Positions 40,176-50,120 of a stretch of 64,000 nt of DNA are shown here, piece after piece; the first letter of the stretch is position 1, and every line of letters starts with the position of its first letter. The stretch is from assembly GCF_024448985.1 (NCBI RefSeq), contig NZ_JAMOII010000001.1:1-64000 (forward strand). Direction: 5' to 3'. The notes under the pieces were generated by a model. It was given only the letters and a program-made list of their open reading frames with translations. It did not search any database and was not told the DNA's origin. The DNA comes from Stutzerimonas stutzeri (GTDB taxonomy: Bacteria; Pseudomonadota; Gammaproteobacteria; Pseudomonadales; Pseudomonadaceae). Both the position numbers and the translations under genes were made by a program.

Positions 40176-40616
40176 ATGTCCGAGACCTTTACCAAGGGGA
40201 TGGCCAGGAATATTTACTTCGGGGGAAGCGTGTTCTTCTTCCTGGTATTCCTAGGCCTGACCTATCACACAGAACAAACCTTCCCAGAACGAACGAATGC
40301 ATCGGAATTGACCGAGGCGGTAGTGCGCGGAAAAGAGGTCTGGGAAAACAACAACTGCATCGGCTGCCACAGCCTGCTGGGCGAAGGTGCTTACTTCGCG
40401 CCGGAGCTGGGCAATGTCTTTGTTCGTCGTGGCGAAGATGCGGCGTTCAAGCCCTTCCTGGCCGCCTGGATGAAGGCGCAGCCGCTGGGCGCCCCGGGAC
40501 GCCGCGCGATGCCGCAATTCAACCTGAGCGAGCAGGAAGTCGACGATCTGGCGGAGTTCCTCAAATGGACTTCGAAGATCGATACCAACAACTGGCCGCC
40601 AAACAAGGAGGGCTAA
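40176..40616 (+). CDS. norC: NorC, NO reductase cytochrome c subunit
   Basis: Membrane-anchored c-type cytochrome, 146 aa. One N-terminal helix (about 12-30) anchors a periplasmic domain with CIGCH (Cys61, Cys64, His65) and a distal Met in RRAMPQF. It receives electrons for NorB. GAGGAGG-type sequence precedes the ATG. Three bases separate it from norB. Confidence 0.97.
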   Translation: MSETFTKGMARNIYFGGSVFFFLVFLGLTYHTEQTFPERTNASELTEAVVRGKEVWENNNCIGCHSLLGEGAYFAPELGNVFVRRGEDAAFKPFLAAWMKAQPLGAPGRRAMPQFNLSEQEVDDLAEFLKWTSKIDTNNWPPNKEG

Positions 40617-42047
<1,431 letters not shown>

Positions 42048-42067
42048 GACTAACCGCAAGATGAACG

Positions 42068-42102
42068 ACGGCCCGGCTGACTCCAGCGGGCCGTTGTTGT
42101 TT
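42068..42102 (+). terminator. Intra-operon terminator between norB and norD
   Basis: An 8-bp perfect stem ACGGCCCG/CGGGCCGT with an 11-nt loop is followed by TGTTGTTT. It lies in the 79-nt norB-norD gap and would lower norD transcription relative to norCB, or mark a separate norD transcript. Confidence 0.7.
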
Positions 42103-42126
42103 ATACACTGCGCTACGGAGTCGCAA

Positions 42127-43971
42127 ATGGCCTTTACCATCGAAGTCGAGGAGTGGGTTGGCAGTGTCTGGCACCGTTTCATCACCCGCCGCGCCAGTCC
42201 CGATTTTCCCGAGGCGTGCGTCGAGCTGGAAAGCATGCGGCGACCCCTGTCAGTCCTGTTCCGCGCCATGGGCGGCGCCAGCGGTATCGGCGTCGAAGCC
42301 GCCAACGCCCGCGACATGATGCTGCGCCGCGACCTGCTGCAACAGGTCGCCGGCACCTGCAAGCAACTGCCGGTCGCCTGGTGCGACGCAAGCAATCTGC
42401 GTCTGCCGCAACGCCTTGCGGTCTACCCGGACGTTTCACTCAATCAGGATCTGTATCGCTGGCTGGCGCTGCTCGCGGCGCAAGCGGGCGAGATGCGCCA
42501 CTGGGCGCGTGACAACCAGCGCTGGGCCCAATCGATTCTCCAGCGCTTCCCCGCCATGCGGCCGCGCTACGAGCGGCTGGTCGAGGCACACCTTCAACTG
42601 CGTCCCGATCCGGCCACGCTGCCGCGCGCCGAGGCCGCACTGGAACGCGCGCTGTGTCAGGCGTTGCGCGAGCCAGGTAGTGTCGAGCAGTTTCCCCGCA
42701 GCGAAGTGGCGCCCTGGCCGCTGCCGATGTGGCTGTACCCGGCCGAAAACCTCGGCGTGCCGCAAGCCACCGAGCTGGGCGAGGAAGACCAGGACAACAC
42801 TCTTCAGGCACCGCCTACCGAGCAGAAAGGCATGCGCAAACGCGCCAAGCGGGTCGAAGAAACCACCGGCAAGGGCGGCCTGATGCTGTTTCGCCTGGAG
42901 AATCTGTTCAGCTGGTCCGAGCACGTCGAGCTGGATCGCCAGGGCGATGACAGCGAAAACGAGGACGCCTCGCGCGTCGCCGAGGATCTCGATGAAATCG
43001 CCATGTCGCGCCAGCGCATGCGCAAGGGTGGTGGCCTCAAGCTGCACCTCGATCTGCCGCCGTCGGACGTGGACGACATTCCACTGGGCGATGGCATCAA
43101 ATTGCCGGAGTGGGACTATCGCAAGCAGCGCCTGCAGAATGATTTCGTCAGCCTGCAGATGATGCTGCCGCGCGGCTCGGAGCCCAGGGGCCTGCCGCTG
43201 CGGCTGAGCCCGCTGGCGCGCAAGCTGCGCCGGCAATTCGAGAATCTGCGCAATGACCGTCAATGGCTGCGCGGCCAGCCGCAAGGCTCCGAGCTGGACA
43301 TGCAGGCGTGGCTGGATTTCCACGTCGAGCGTCAGCATGGCCAGTGCGCTGAGCGCGGGTTGTTCATGGAGCAGCGGCAGAACCGTCGTGACCTGGCCTG
43401 TCTGCTGCTGGCGGATCTGTCGATGTCTACCGATGCGCACCTGGATGACGAGCACAAGGTGATCGACGTCATCACCGACAGCCTGCTGCTGTTCGGCGAG
43501 GCGCTCTCGGCGGTCGGCGATGAGTTCGCGCTGTACGGCTTCTCCTCGCTGCGCAGGCAGCAGGTGCGCATGCAAGAACTCAAGAGCTTCAAACAACGCT
43601 ACGGCGACGACACCCGCGGGCGTATCCAGGCGCTCAAGCCCGGCTATTACACGCGCATGGGCGCGGCGATTCGCCAGGCCACCGAGCTGCTCGGCAATTG
43701 CAAGCAACGGCGCAAGCTGCTGTTGCTGGTTACCGACGGCAAGCCCAACGACCTGGATTTGTATGAGGGTCGCTATGGCGTCGAAGATACGCGCCAAGCG
43801 GTACTCGAAGCCCGGCGCCAGGGCCTGGTGCCGTTCTGCATCACCATCGACCAGGAAGCTGGCGATTACTTGCCGTACATGTTCGGCGCCAACGGCTACA
43901 CCCTGATCAAGGAACCGCAACAACTGCCGTTCCGCCTGCCGCAGCTGTACAAGCAGTTGACGAAGGGGTGA
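42127..43971 (+). CDS. norD: NorD, VWA-domain NO reductase activation protein
   Basis: A 614-aa protein that works with NirQ to activate NO reductase. It has a large N-terminal helical region, an acidic middle section (ELGEEDQDN, GDDSENEDASRVAEDLDE) and a C-terminal von Willebrand A domain with the MIDAS motif DLSMST and the later LLVTDGKPND. The start at 42127 is chosen by CGGAG 8 nt upstream. An in-frame ATG at 42061 lies before the terminator hairpin. Confidence 0.94.
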   Translation: MAFTIEVEEWVGSVWHRFITRRASPDFPEACVELESMRRPLSVLFRAMGGASGIGVEAANARDMMLRRDLLQQVAGTCKQLPVAWCDASNLRLPQRLAVYPDVSLNQDLYRWLALLAAQAGEMRHWARDNQRWAQSILQRFPAMRPRYERLVEAHLQLRPDPATLPRAEAALERALCQALREPGSVEQFPRSEVAPWPLPMWLYPAENLGVPQATELGEEDQDNTLQAPPTEQKGMRKRAKRVEETTGKGGLMLFRLENLFSWSEHVELDRQGDDSENEDASRVAEDLDEIAMSRQRMRKGGGLKLHLDLPPSDVDDIPLGDGIKLPEWDYRKQRLQNDFVSLQMMLPRGSEPRGLPLRLSPLARKLRRQFENLRNDRQWLRGQPQGSELDMQAWLDFHVERQHGQCAERGLFMEQRQNRRDLACLLLADLSMSTDAHLDDEHKVIDVITDSLLLFGEALSAVGDEFALYGFSSLRRQQVRMQELKSFKQRYGDDTRGRIQALKPGYYTRMGAAIRQATELLGNCKQRRKLLLLVTDGKPNDLDLYEGRYGVEDTRQAVLEARRQGLVPFCITIDQEAGDYLPYMFGANGYTLIKEPQQLPFRLPQLYKQLTKG

Positions 43972-44059
43972 AGGGGCAAGTTGGAATTAAAAGCTGGATG
44001 GCGGCTTTGAGAGCCGTGGTGTTCCGCTTCGGCCCGGTGTTGCCGGGCTTGGTGGGCTT

Positions 44060-44169
44060 GGTGGGCTGAAGCCCACCCTACCGGATCGTGCAGAGTAATC
44101 CCGTAGTCTCGTAGGGTGGGCTTCAGCCCACCAGCCTGTTCACCGGGCGGCGCTCCGCTTCAGCCCACC
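44060..44169. repeat. Intact family A palindrome pair plus partial long copy
   Basis: A short-form copy at 44060-44081 and an inverse short-form copy at 44111-44132 are followed by a truncated long-form copy at 44139-44169, all between the convergent norD and dnrP. The tail-to-tail pair with a 29-nt spacer is the arrangement that the IS110 element interrupts at 24.3-25.6 kb. Confidence 0.8.
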
Positions 44170-44184
44170 ATTCCCGCTTCCCCG

Positions 44185-44376
44185 CTAGAAAAGATTTCGC
44201 GGCAGCCAGACGATCATTGCCGCGCAGAAGACGGTGAGCCCAATACAGAACCAGAAGAACTTGCGTTGGCGGCGCTCGCCGGCGGTATCGGCGTGCGCGG
44301 GGAGGGGCATGCCGCAGTGGCTGCACTCGGCTTCTTTCGGTGGGTTGGGTTGCTGGCAGTACAGGCACAGGGGCAT
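44185..44376 (-). CDS. dnrP: DnrP, small zinc-ribbon membrane protein
   Basis: A 63-aa protein. An N-terminal zinc ribbon has two CxxC pairs (CLYC at 4-7 and CSHC at 18-21), and a single C-terminal transmembrane helix follows (about 41-57). DnrP is known from P. stutzeri and P. aeruginosa denitrification regions and its role is undefined. The start at 44376 removes an unrelated upstream extension. It has its own DNR-type box 56-69 nt upstream, between it and dnrD. Confidence 0.8.
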   Translation of the reverse strand: MPLCLYCQQPNPPKEAECSHCGMPLPAHADTAGERRQRKFFWFCIGLTVFCAAMIVWLPRNLF

Positions 44377-44431
44377 GGCGGCGTCCTCGTTACGTCGGGT
44401 CCAGCTTGCCACGCGTGGCGGTCGATTGAGG

Positions 44432-44445
44432 TTGACCGCAATCAA
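44432..44445. promoter_or_regulatory. FNR/DNR box for dnrP
   Basis: TTGACCGCAATCAA, 9 of 10 matches, located between the dnrD stop and the dnrP start. Confidence 0.75.
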
Positions 44446-44496
44446 CCGCCGGATAAACCGCTGGCCCAGCCGGACGGGCACGGGGCGCAGCTCCGA

Positions 44497-45180
44497 TCAC
44501 TCGAATTGTTCGAGGCGCTGGGGGTCGAGAATGGTGATCTGCCGGCCGTCCTGGGTGATGATCCCTTCGTCGATCAGGCGGCGGATGATCCGCGAAAAGG
44601 TCTCCGGCTGGATCGACAGGTGGCCGGCGATCAGTTGCTTGGCCATCGGCAGCTCGAAGCTGTTGCCGTCGCCCTTCAATCGCGCCAGCTGGGTCATCAG
44701 GTAGCGCACCACGCGGTGGGTGGCGTTCTTCAGCGACAGCGTTTCGATCTCGTTGATGCGCTGGTGCAGCCGCACGCTCAGCTTGCCGAGCAGGGCGAAG
44801 GACAGCTTTTGGTTCGCTTCCAGCAGGCGCATGTAGGCCGTGTTGGAGAACCGATAGACCTGGCTCGGACAAACGGCCTGGGCCGAGGCGACGTAGTTGG
44901 GCGTATCCATAAGCATCATCGCTTCGGCAAAGGTCTGGCGATTGCCTATCACCTCGAAAACCTTTTCCTGACCGTCCGGGGTCAGGCGGTAGATCTTGAT
45001 CGCGCCGGAAATCACGAAGTAGAACGAGTGAGCCGGTTCGCCCTGATGAAAGAGGTTGTCGCCCTTGTCGAGATTGAGCAGTTGGCTGGCGCTCATCAGT
45101 TCGTCCATTTGTTCGTCGTTTAGCGGTTCGAACAGATGGTGGCTACGGAGAATCTGGTTGTGTACGCGATGAAGCACCAT
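44497..45180 (-). CDS. dnrD: DnrD, Dnr-type NO-responsive Crp/Fnr regulator
   Basis: A 227-aa regulator, the same length as P. aeruginosa Dnr. A cyclic-nucleotide-like N-terminal domain (LFHQGEPAHSFYFVISGAIKIYRL) senses NO through heme. The HTH carries IQPETFSRIIRRL, an FNR-type recognition helix (E-SR) suited to TTGAT half sites. There are no N-terminal FNR cysteines, so it is not an oxygen-sensing Fe-S FNR. The start MVLHRVHNQ at 45180 has AGGA 8 nt upstream. It is the likely activator of the boxes in front of nirS, norC, nosR and others. Confidence 0.92.
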   Translation of the reverse strand: MVLHRVHNQILRSHHLFEPLNDEQMDELMSASQLLNLDKGDNLFHQGEPAHSFYFVISGAIKIYRLTPDGQEKVFEVIGNRQTFAEAMMLMDTPNYVASAQAVCPSQVYRFSNTAYMRLLEANQKLSFALLGKLSVRLHQRINEIETLSLKNATHRVVRYLMTQLARLKGDGNSFELPMAKQLIAGHLSIQPETFSRIIRRLIDEGIITQDGRQITILDPQRLEQFE

Positions 45181-45343
45181 GCAAGACATCCTGTTTTCTA
45201 ATAATTGGCCATCCGCAACCTGCCTGCTTGAGGCGGTAACGCGGCGCTGATTCGGTACTGAGCCTAGCGCAGCCGCATGGCTCGAGTATTGATGCAGGCC
45301 AGTGTTCAGGTCGTACGGCGCTGGCGCTGCATCGTGGATCGTT

Positions 45344-45859
45344 TCAATGATCGGCTGTTGCCGATTCGCTCCAATGCGGCGCGGCGAACACGTCGGGGTA
45401 GCGTTGCAGCGTAGCCAGAACGAGCTGCGCGCCCTGTTCCTTCTCAGCAGTTTCGGCCAGCGCCTTGGCGCCCTTGAGCAAATCGGCCAGCAGGCCATGC
45501 AGCGCGGCATCGGCTTGCTCGGACAGCTCGCAGTTGGCGATCAGAAACGAGACGTTGTCTTCGACCGCGGTCTGCAGCTGCTTCGCCGCCTGTGCATCGA
45601 TCGGTCGTGCCGAGCCGTCCGGCAATACGCCCTCCGCCGCGTCACGCAGTTGCGTCATGCCTTTGCGCAAGGCGGCGTCGGTCGGCCATTTCTGATCGTT
45701 GATGGACGGTGCTGCTGCTAAGTGCCTGTCATGGTCGTGATTGTGAGGGGCAGCGGCTTGTGCGCTGTCCACGACCAGATCGAGTGCCACGCCGCTGGCC
45801 AATGCCAGCATGGACGCCATGGCCACGCCCCATGCCAAAGGTTGGATAACTGCTTTCAT
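45344..45859 (-). CDS. dnrO: DnrO-like exported protein
   Basis: A 171-aa exported protein. A signal peptide (about 1-36, ending AQAAA) is followed by a His/Asp-rich stretch HNHDHDRH and a helical domain (LRKGMTQLRDAAEGV to LQTAVEDNVSFLIANC). The position directly downstream of dnrN (20 nt) corresponds to dnrO of P. stutzeri. The symbol rests on that synteny. The His-rich motif suggests metal binding, but no function is established. Confidence 0.65.
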   Translation of the reverse strand: MKAVIQPLAWGVAMASMLALASGVALDLVVDSAQAAAPHNHDHDRHLAAAPSINDQKWPTDAALRKGMTQLRDAAEGVLPDGSARPIDAQAAKQLQTAVEDNVSFLIANCELSEQADAALHGLLADLLKGAKALAETAEKEQGAQLVLATLQRYPDVFAAPHWSESATADH

Positions 45860-45878
45860 ATCGCCTCCGATGCCTGAC

Positions 45879-46550
45879 TCAGTGCGCCGCTGCGTTGGTG
45901 AACAGGATGTTGTTTTCCAGATGGATGTGCTGCATCAGGTCGTTGCGCAGCTCTTCCAGTCCCCGATAGAGCGCGCGCCAGGTGTTGCAGGCGTTCGCCG
46001 GCGGGGTGATGTCGTGGGTCAGCTCGGCCAGGCGCTCTAGTGCGGCACCGTGCTGATCGTGCTCGTAGCGCATCACGGCGATCGGGCCCTGGGTCTGCGG
46101 CAGCTGGATATTGCGTCGCAGCATCGGGAAGAGGATCTGCTCTTCCTTGAGCATGTGGCTTTCGAGTTCCTGTTGCATGGTCCACAGGTGCTCGGCGAGA
46201 CCGGTCGGGCAGTCCGCCTTGTTGCCATGCACCTGCTCGACGCGGCTGGCCAGGCGGATCAATTCGGGGAACTGTTCGCGATGGCGTTCATGAAAGCGTT
46301 CGAGAAGATGATCGATGAGAGTGTCGGCCGGCTCGCTCCGCCAATCCGGTTCGTCCGTCGGAGTGCTCTGCAGCGCGGCGAGTTCGTCTGCGATGGCCTC
46401 TGCATCGAGGCTGCGCTGCTGGGCTGCATCGCGTAGCGGGGTGTTGCCACCGCAGCAGAAATCCAGCTTGTACTGGCGAAACACGCGTGTGGCGCCAGGA
46501 ATGAGGCAGGCCAGGCTGCCCAGGGTTTGCTCGGTAAGCGCGGTGGTCAT
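45879..46550 (-). CDS. dnrN: DnrN (YtfE/ScdA/RIC), di-iron nitrosative-stress repair protein
   Basis: Cytoplasmic di-iron protein of 223 aa of the RIC family, which repairs Fe-S centres damaged by NO. An N-terminal ScdA domain has the DFCCGGNTPL motif. A hemerythrin-like domain follows, with iron ligands in LIDHLLERFHERHREQF, HMLKEEQILFP, EHDQHG and MQHIHLENNILF. It is transcribed divergently from norR from a sigma-54-type promoter at 46597-46611. Confidence 0.93.
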   Translation of the reverse strand: MTTALTEQTLGSLACLIPGATRVFRQYKLDFCCGGNTPLRDAAQQRSLDAEAIADELAALQSTPTDEPDWRSEPADTLIDHLLERFHERHREQFPELIRLASRVEQVHGNKADCPTGLAEHLWTMQQELESHMLKEEQILFPMLRRNIQLPQTQGPIAVMRYEHDQHGAALERLAELTHDITPPANACNTWRALYRGLEELRNDLMQHIHLENNILFTNAAAH

Positions 46551-46596
46551 GGCAATGTTCCGTGTGGGTTGGCTGGGTTAGGTTGACGGAACTAGC

Positions 46597-46611
46597 GCAA
46601 GCCTTGTGCCA
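46597..46611 (-). promoter_or_regulatory. Sigma-54 promoter of dnrN
   Basis: On the minus strand TGGCACAAGGCTTGC is a full -24/-12 match (TGGCAC-N5-TTGC, GG and GC 10 nt apart). The predicted start lies about 35 nt before the dnrN ATG. Confidence 0.85.
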
Positions 46612-46652
46612 TGACGCAACTCGTTGATTTCTGGTTTGAAAAAAATCGCCCT

Positions 46653-46708
46653 GGTGAAATTGACCTGAGCGGTTTAGGGTTTAAAAAACCTTGAGGGTAT
46701 TTGTAACC
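46653..46708. promoter_or_regulatory. Three NorR enhancer sites GGT-N7-ACC
   Basis: GGTGAAATTGACC (46653-46665), GGTTTAAAAAACC (46678-46690) and GGTATTTGTAACC (46696-46708) all fit GT-N7-AC, the NorR recognition rule. They lie 42-97 nt upstream of the dnrN -24 element and reach the norR start codon, so autoregulation is possible. Confidence 0.8.
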
Positions 46709-48238
46709 ATGATGGAAGAAGCGCTGCTTGCCGACCTCGTTACCGAATTGCCGAATGCAGTTCGCCTGCAACGGCTGGTGCATACGCTGCATGAGCGTTT
46801 TCGCTGTGGTGCGGTGGTGCTGCTGCGCCTGGACGAAGACACGTTGCGCCCGTTGGCGGCGGTGGGGCTGGTGCAGGAAGCGCTTGGCCGACGCTTCGTC
46901 GTGGCCCAGCATCCGCGGCTCGCCGCCATTCTTTCGCAGCGCGAGCCCGCTTGGTTCGAGCCCGACAGTCGTTTGCCCGATCCCTACGACGGCCTGCTCG
47001 ACGAGCACGTCGGCGAGCCCTTGCCAGTGCACGACTGCATGGGTGTCAGTCTGTTCATTGAGGGCAAGCTGTGGGGTGCGCTGACCCTCGATGCGCTGCA
47101 CGCCGGCACCTTCGATGACGATGCGCGACGCGACCTGCAGCGCTATGCGCTGGTGATCGAGGCGGCGATCCGCATCACCCGGCTGGAACATGAAAATCGC
47201 GGTCTGCGCCTGTCCCGCAGCGATGTGCTGGAAACTACGCAGGTGCCGGGCGATGGCGAAATTCTAGGGCAGAGCCAAGTGATCGCCGACCTGCTGCGCG
47301 AGCTGGAAGTGGTCGCCGACTCCGAGCTGCCGGTGCTGCTGCTGGGCGAGACCGGCGTCGGTAAAGAGCTGTTCGCCCGCTGGCTGCATCGCCATTCGCG
47401 GCGTCGGAACAAGCCGCTGGTGCTGGTCAATTGCGCCGCATTGCCCGAATCGTTGGCTGAAAGCGAGCTGTTCGGTCATGTCAAAGGCGCGTTCTCCGGC
47501 GCGACTACCGATCGGCCTGGCCGTTTCGACGCAGCCAACGGCGGCACCCTGTTGCTCGACGAAGTGGGCGAGCTGCCGCTGGTCGTTCAGGCCAAGCTGT
47601 TGCGCACCCTGCAGAACGGCGAGATTCAGAGACTCGGCGCGGACAAGCCGCGTCAGGTCGACGTGCGGATCATCGCCGCAACCAACCGTAACCTGCGCGA
47701 GAGCGTGCGTGACGGGCACTTTCGCGCCGATCTCTATCATCGCCTGTCGGTCTATCCAGCGCCGATCCCGCCGCTGCGTGAGCGCGGCAACGATGTGCTG
47801 ATACTGGCCGGTTATTTCCTCGAACTGAACCGCGCCCGGTTGGGCCTGCGCAGCATGCGTCTGTCTCCCGCTGCGGAACGCGCCTTGCTGGGCTATGCCT
47901 GGCCAGGCAACGTGCGCGAACTGGAACACGTGATCAGTCGCGCGGCGCTGCGGCTACTCAGTCGTGGGGCTTCGCGCAGCGAAATTCTCACGCTGGAGCC
48001 CGACCTACTCGACCTGGACAGCACGCAGTCCGCCTCGCTCGTGCCGGTCGCCGATACCCAGCCGTTACCGACCGAAGCCGAAATCGTCTCGCTTCGCGAA
48101 GCCGTCGATAACGCCCAGCGCCAAGCCATCGTTCGCGCGCTGGAAGCCAGTGGTGAGAACTGGGCGAAGGCAGCACGGCTGCTCGAAGTGGATTCCAGCA
48201 ACCTGCACAAGCTGGCAAGGCGGCTGAAACTGAAGTAA
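46709..48238 (+). CDS. norR: NorR, NO-sensing sigma-54 activator
   Basis: A 509-aa enhancer-binding protein. An N-terminal GAF domain (about 1-165) binds NO through non-heme iron. The AAA+ domain has Walker A GETGVGKE, the sigma-54 contact loop GAFSGA (canonical GAFTGA) and LLLDEVGELP. The C-terminal Fis-type HTH reads NWAKAARLLEVDSSNLHKLARRL. The start at 46709 or 46712 is uncertain: the GAGGG upstream is far (about 12 nt). It sits divergent to dnrN with three cognate-type sites between them. Confidence 0.92.
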   Translation: MMEEALLADLVTELPNAVRLQRLVHTLHERFRCGAVVLLRLDEDTLRPLAAVGLVQEALGRRFVVAQHPRLAAILSQREPAWFEPDSRLPDPYDGLLDEHVGEPLPVHDCMGVSLFIEGKLWGALTLDALHAGTFDDDARRDLQRYALVIEAAIRITRLEHENRGLRLSRSDVLETTQVPGDGEILGQSQVIADLLRELEVVADSELPVLLLGETGVGKELFARWLHRHSRRRNKPLVLVNCAALPESLAESELFGHVKGAFSGATTDRPGRFDAANGGTLLLDEVGELPLVVQAKLLRTLQNGEIQRLGADKPRQVDVRIIAATNRNLRESVRDGHFRADLYHRLSVYPAPIPPLRERGNDVLILAGYFLELNRARLGLRSMRLSPAAERALLGYAWPGNVRELEHVISRAALRLLSRGASRSEILTLEPDLLDLDSTQSASLVPVADTQPLPTEAEIVSLREAVDNAQRQAIVRALEASGENWAKAARLLEVDSSNLHKLARRLKLK

Positions 48239-48342
48239 GCGCAGGGGACTGAAGACATTTGAAAGCCGTGTGTCGCTTGGTGTGAATGGGTGAGCCATCA
48301 CAAGGGTCTACCACCCATCACTCAACGAGACGAGGACACGAC

Positions 48343-48552
48343 ATGGCTCTGGATCAAGAAGCGTTCGAAGCGTTGCTGTCGGAAGTACGGGTGCATGCTG
48401 ATCGCGCGGCCAGCGAAAACGACCCTCAGCACTACCGCGCCGCCTTCGAAGCCAGCCTCAAGGCCATGCAGTTGCTGGCCGATGAGTCCGGCGCCTGGCG
48501 ACAAATGGTGGCGCGCGCCACCGAAGAATTCGAGGGCGACGAGGGGATCTAG
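48343..48552 (+). CDS. Small acidic hypothetical protein
   Basis: A 69-aa acidic helical protein (DQEAFEALLSEVRVHADRA). GAGG lies 9 nt upstream of the ATG. No family recognised. It lies 104 nt downstream of norR on the same strand and may be read through from it. Confidence 0.5.
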   Translation: MALDQEAFEALLSEVRVHADRAASENDPQHYRAAFEASLKAMQLLADESGAWRQMVARATEEFEGDEGI

Positions 48553-48615
48553 CGAAGCACGAGGCTGAACTGTGCACTTGCATATGTGCGCCCTGTCACA
48601 CCCGCGTCGCCCGGA

Positions 48616-48911
48616 TGTAGGAACGGGCATGCTCGCGAAGCCCTTGAGTTCCGGTTCGCGAGCAAGCTCGCTCCTACCGGTCAGCCGTAGGCGGGTGCAA
48701 TCCGCCGAGCAGAGTTGAAGTCCCTTGAATCTAGCGGTTTCACCCGCCCTGCGATTTGGTATGCCACGCGCAAGCCGTGTACATGTGTACTAGACAGCCG
48801 GTCGACACACCTGTTTGGTGGGCTGAAACGGAGCGCCGCCCGGCCCACCCTACGGGTCAGGAACAGCGCAGACTTCGAGCCACTGCCTTGTAGGGTGGGC
48901 TTCAGCCCACC
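48616..48911. repeat. REP pair and family A palindromes upstream of ubiU
   Basis: A REP-like pair lies at 48616-48639 and 48655-48677 (TTCGCGAGCAAGCTCGCTCC). A family A long-form copy at 48817-48853 and an inverse short-form copy at 48890-48911 follow. No gene is supported in 48553-49110. Confidence 0.8.
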
Positions 48912-48990
48912 AGCGGTGCCAAGTCGGAATGAATTCCGCCCTACAAAGCACATGCCGATGAATCATCCGTACTGCCGCGCCGCGGCCACC

Positions 48991-49004
48991 TTGACCTTCA
49001 TCAA
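48991..49004. promoter_or_regulatory. FNR/DNR box for ubiUVT
   Basis: TTGACCTTCATCAA, 9 of 10 matches, centred about 113 nt upstream of ubiU. It fits anaerobic expression of oxygen-independent ubiquinone synthesis. Confidence 0.7.
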
Positions 49005-49110
49005 TGCTGACCTCCGGTCGGCTACCTAGACTGCCGGCTTTCCGTCCTCCCAGGGCGGGCGCCATAGCCACTGGCACGGCGCGCATGTATTCGAATGTCT
49101 AGGAGTTGCC

Positions 49111-50106
49111 ATGCACCTGGTCTGCCCGGCAGGAAGTCTGCCCGCGCTGAAGGCCGCCGTCCAGCAGGGCGCCGATGCCATCTATGTCGGTTTTCGAGAC
49201 GACACCAATGCCCGCCATTTCGCCGGTCTCAATCTGGATGAGAAGCAGCTCGACAAGGGCTTACAGCTGATCCGCGAGAAGCGCCGACAGCTCTACGTCG
49301 CCGTCAATACCTATGCCCAGCCGGACGGCTGGTCGCGCTGGCAGCGTGCGGTGGATCAGGCTGCCGATCTGGGTGTCGACGCGCTGATCGCTGCCGACCC
49401 CGGTGTGCTGGGCTATGCCGCCACGCGTCATCCGCAGCTCAATCTGCATCTGTCCGTTCAAGGCTCGGCAACCAACGCTGCGGCGCTGGCTTTCTATCAA
49501 CAGCGCTACAACATCAAGCGCGCCGTATTGCCACGGGTTTTGTCGCTCAAACAGGTCAAGCAGGTCGCGGCCAGCAGCCCGGTGCCGATCGAGGTCTTCG
49601 CCTTTGGCAGCCTGTGCATCATGGCCGAGGGCCGTTGTCATCTGTCTTCGTATCTCACCGGCGAGTCGCCGAACCTGTGCGGGGTCTGCTCGCCAGCCAA
49701 GGCGGTGCGCTGGAGCGAGGAGCCCGAAGGCTTGACCTCGCGGCTGAACAATGTGCTGATCGATCGCTACGCCGAAGGCGAATCGGCCGGTTATCCGACG
49801 CTGTGCAAGGGCCGCTTCATGGTCAATGGCGAGCGCTTCCATGCGCTGGAAGAGCCCACCAGCCTGAACACCCTCGACCTGATTCCCGAACTCGCCAGCA
49901 TCGGCGTCACTGCGATGAAGATCGAAGGCCGCCAGCGCAGCCCGGCTTATGTCGAGCAGGTCACCCGGGTCTGGCGCGCGGCGCTGGACTCCTACCTGCA
50001 GGCCCCCCAGCGTTATGCCGTCCAACCTGGGTGGCGCGAGGTGCTCGATGGCCTCTCCGAGGGCTCGCAAACGACGCTCGGCGCCTACCACCGGGCCTGG
50101 CAATGA
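49111..50106 (+). CDS. ubiU: UbiU, O2-independent ubiquinone hydroxylase subunit
   Basis: U32-peptidase-like 4Fe-4S protein of 331 aa. It forms a heterodimer with UbiV and hydroxylates the ubiquinone ring without oxygen. Cluster ligand candidates Cys169, Cys176, Cys193 and Cys232 fall at the positions reported for E. coli UbiU (SLCIMAEGRCHLSS, CGVCSPAK, TLCKGRF). The genes stand in the usual order ubiU-ubiV-ubiT, with 14 nt before the ubiV start. Confidence 0.94.
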   Translation: MHLVCPAGSLPALKAAVQQGADAIYVGFRDDTNARHFAGLNLDEKQLDKGLQLIREKRRQLYVAVNTYAQPDGWSRWQRAVDQAADLGVDALIAADPGVLGYAATRHPQLNLHLSVQGSATNAAALAFYQQRYNIKRAVLPRVLSLKQVKQVAASSPVPIEVFAFGSLCIMAEGRCHLSSYLTGESPNLCGVCSPAKAVRWSEEPEGLTSRLNNVLIDRYAEGESAGYPTLCKGRFMVNGERFHALEEPTSLNTLDLIPELASIGVTAMKIEGRQRSPAYVEQVTRVWRAALDSYLQAPQRYAVQPGWREVLDGLSEGSQTTLGAYHRAWQ

Positions 50107-50120
50107 ACGAGGAGCCAACC

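Noticed and set aside
45181-45343. DNR box directly upstream of dnrD
   Set aside because: No sequence in this gap comes close to TTGAT-N4-ATCAA on both arms; dnrD may be read from an unseen promoter or from dnrNO.
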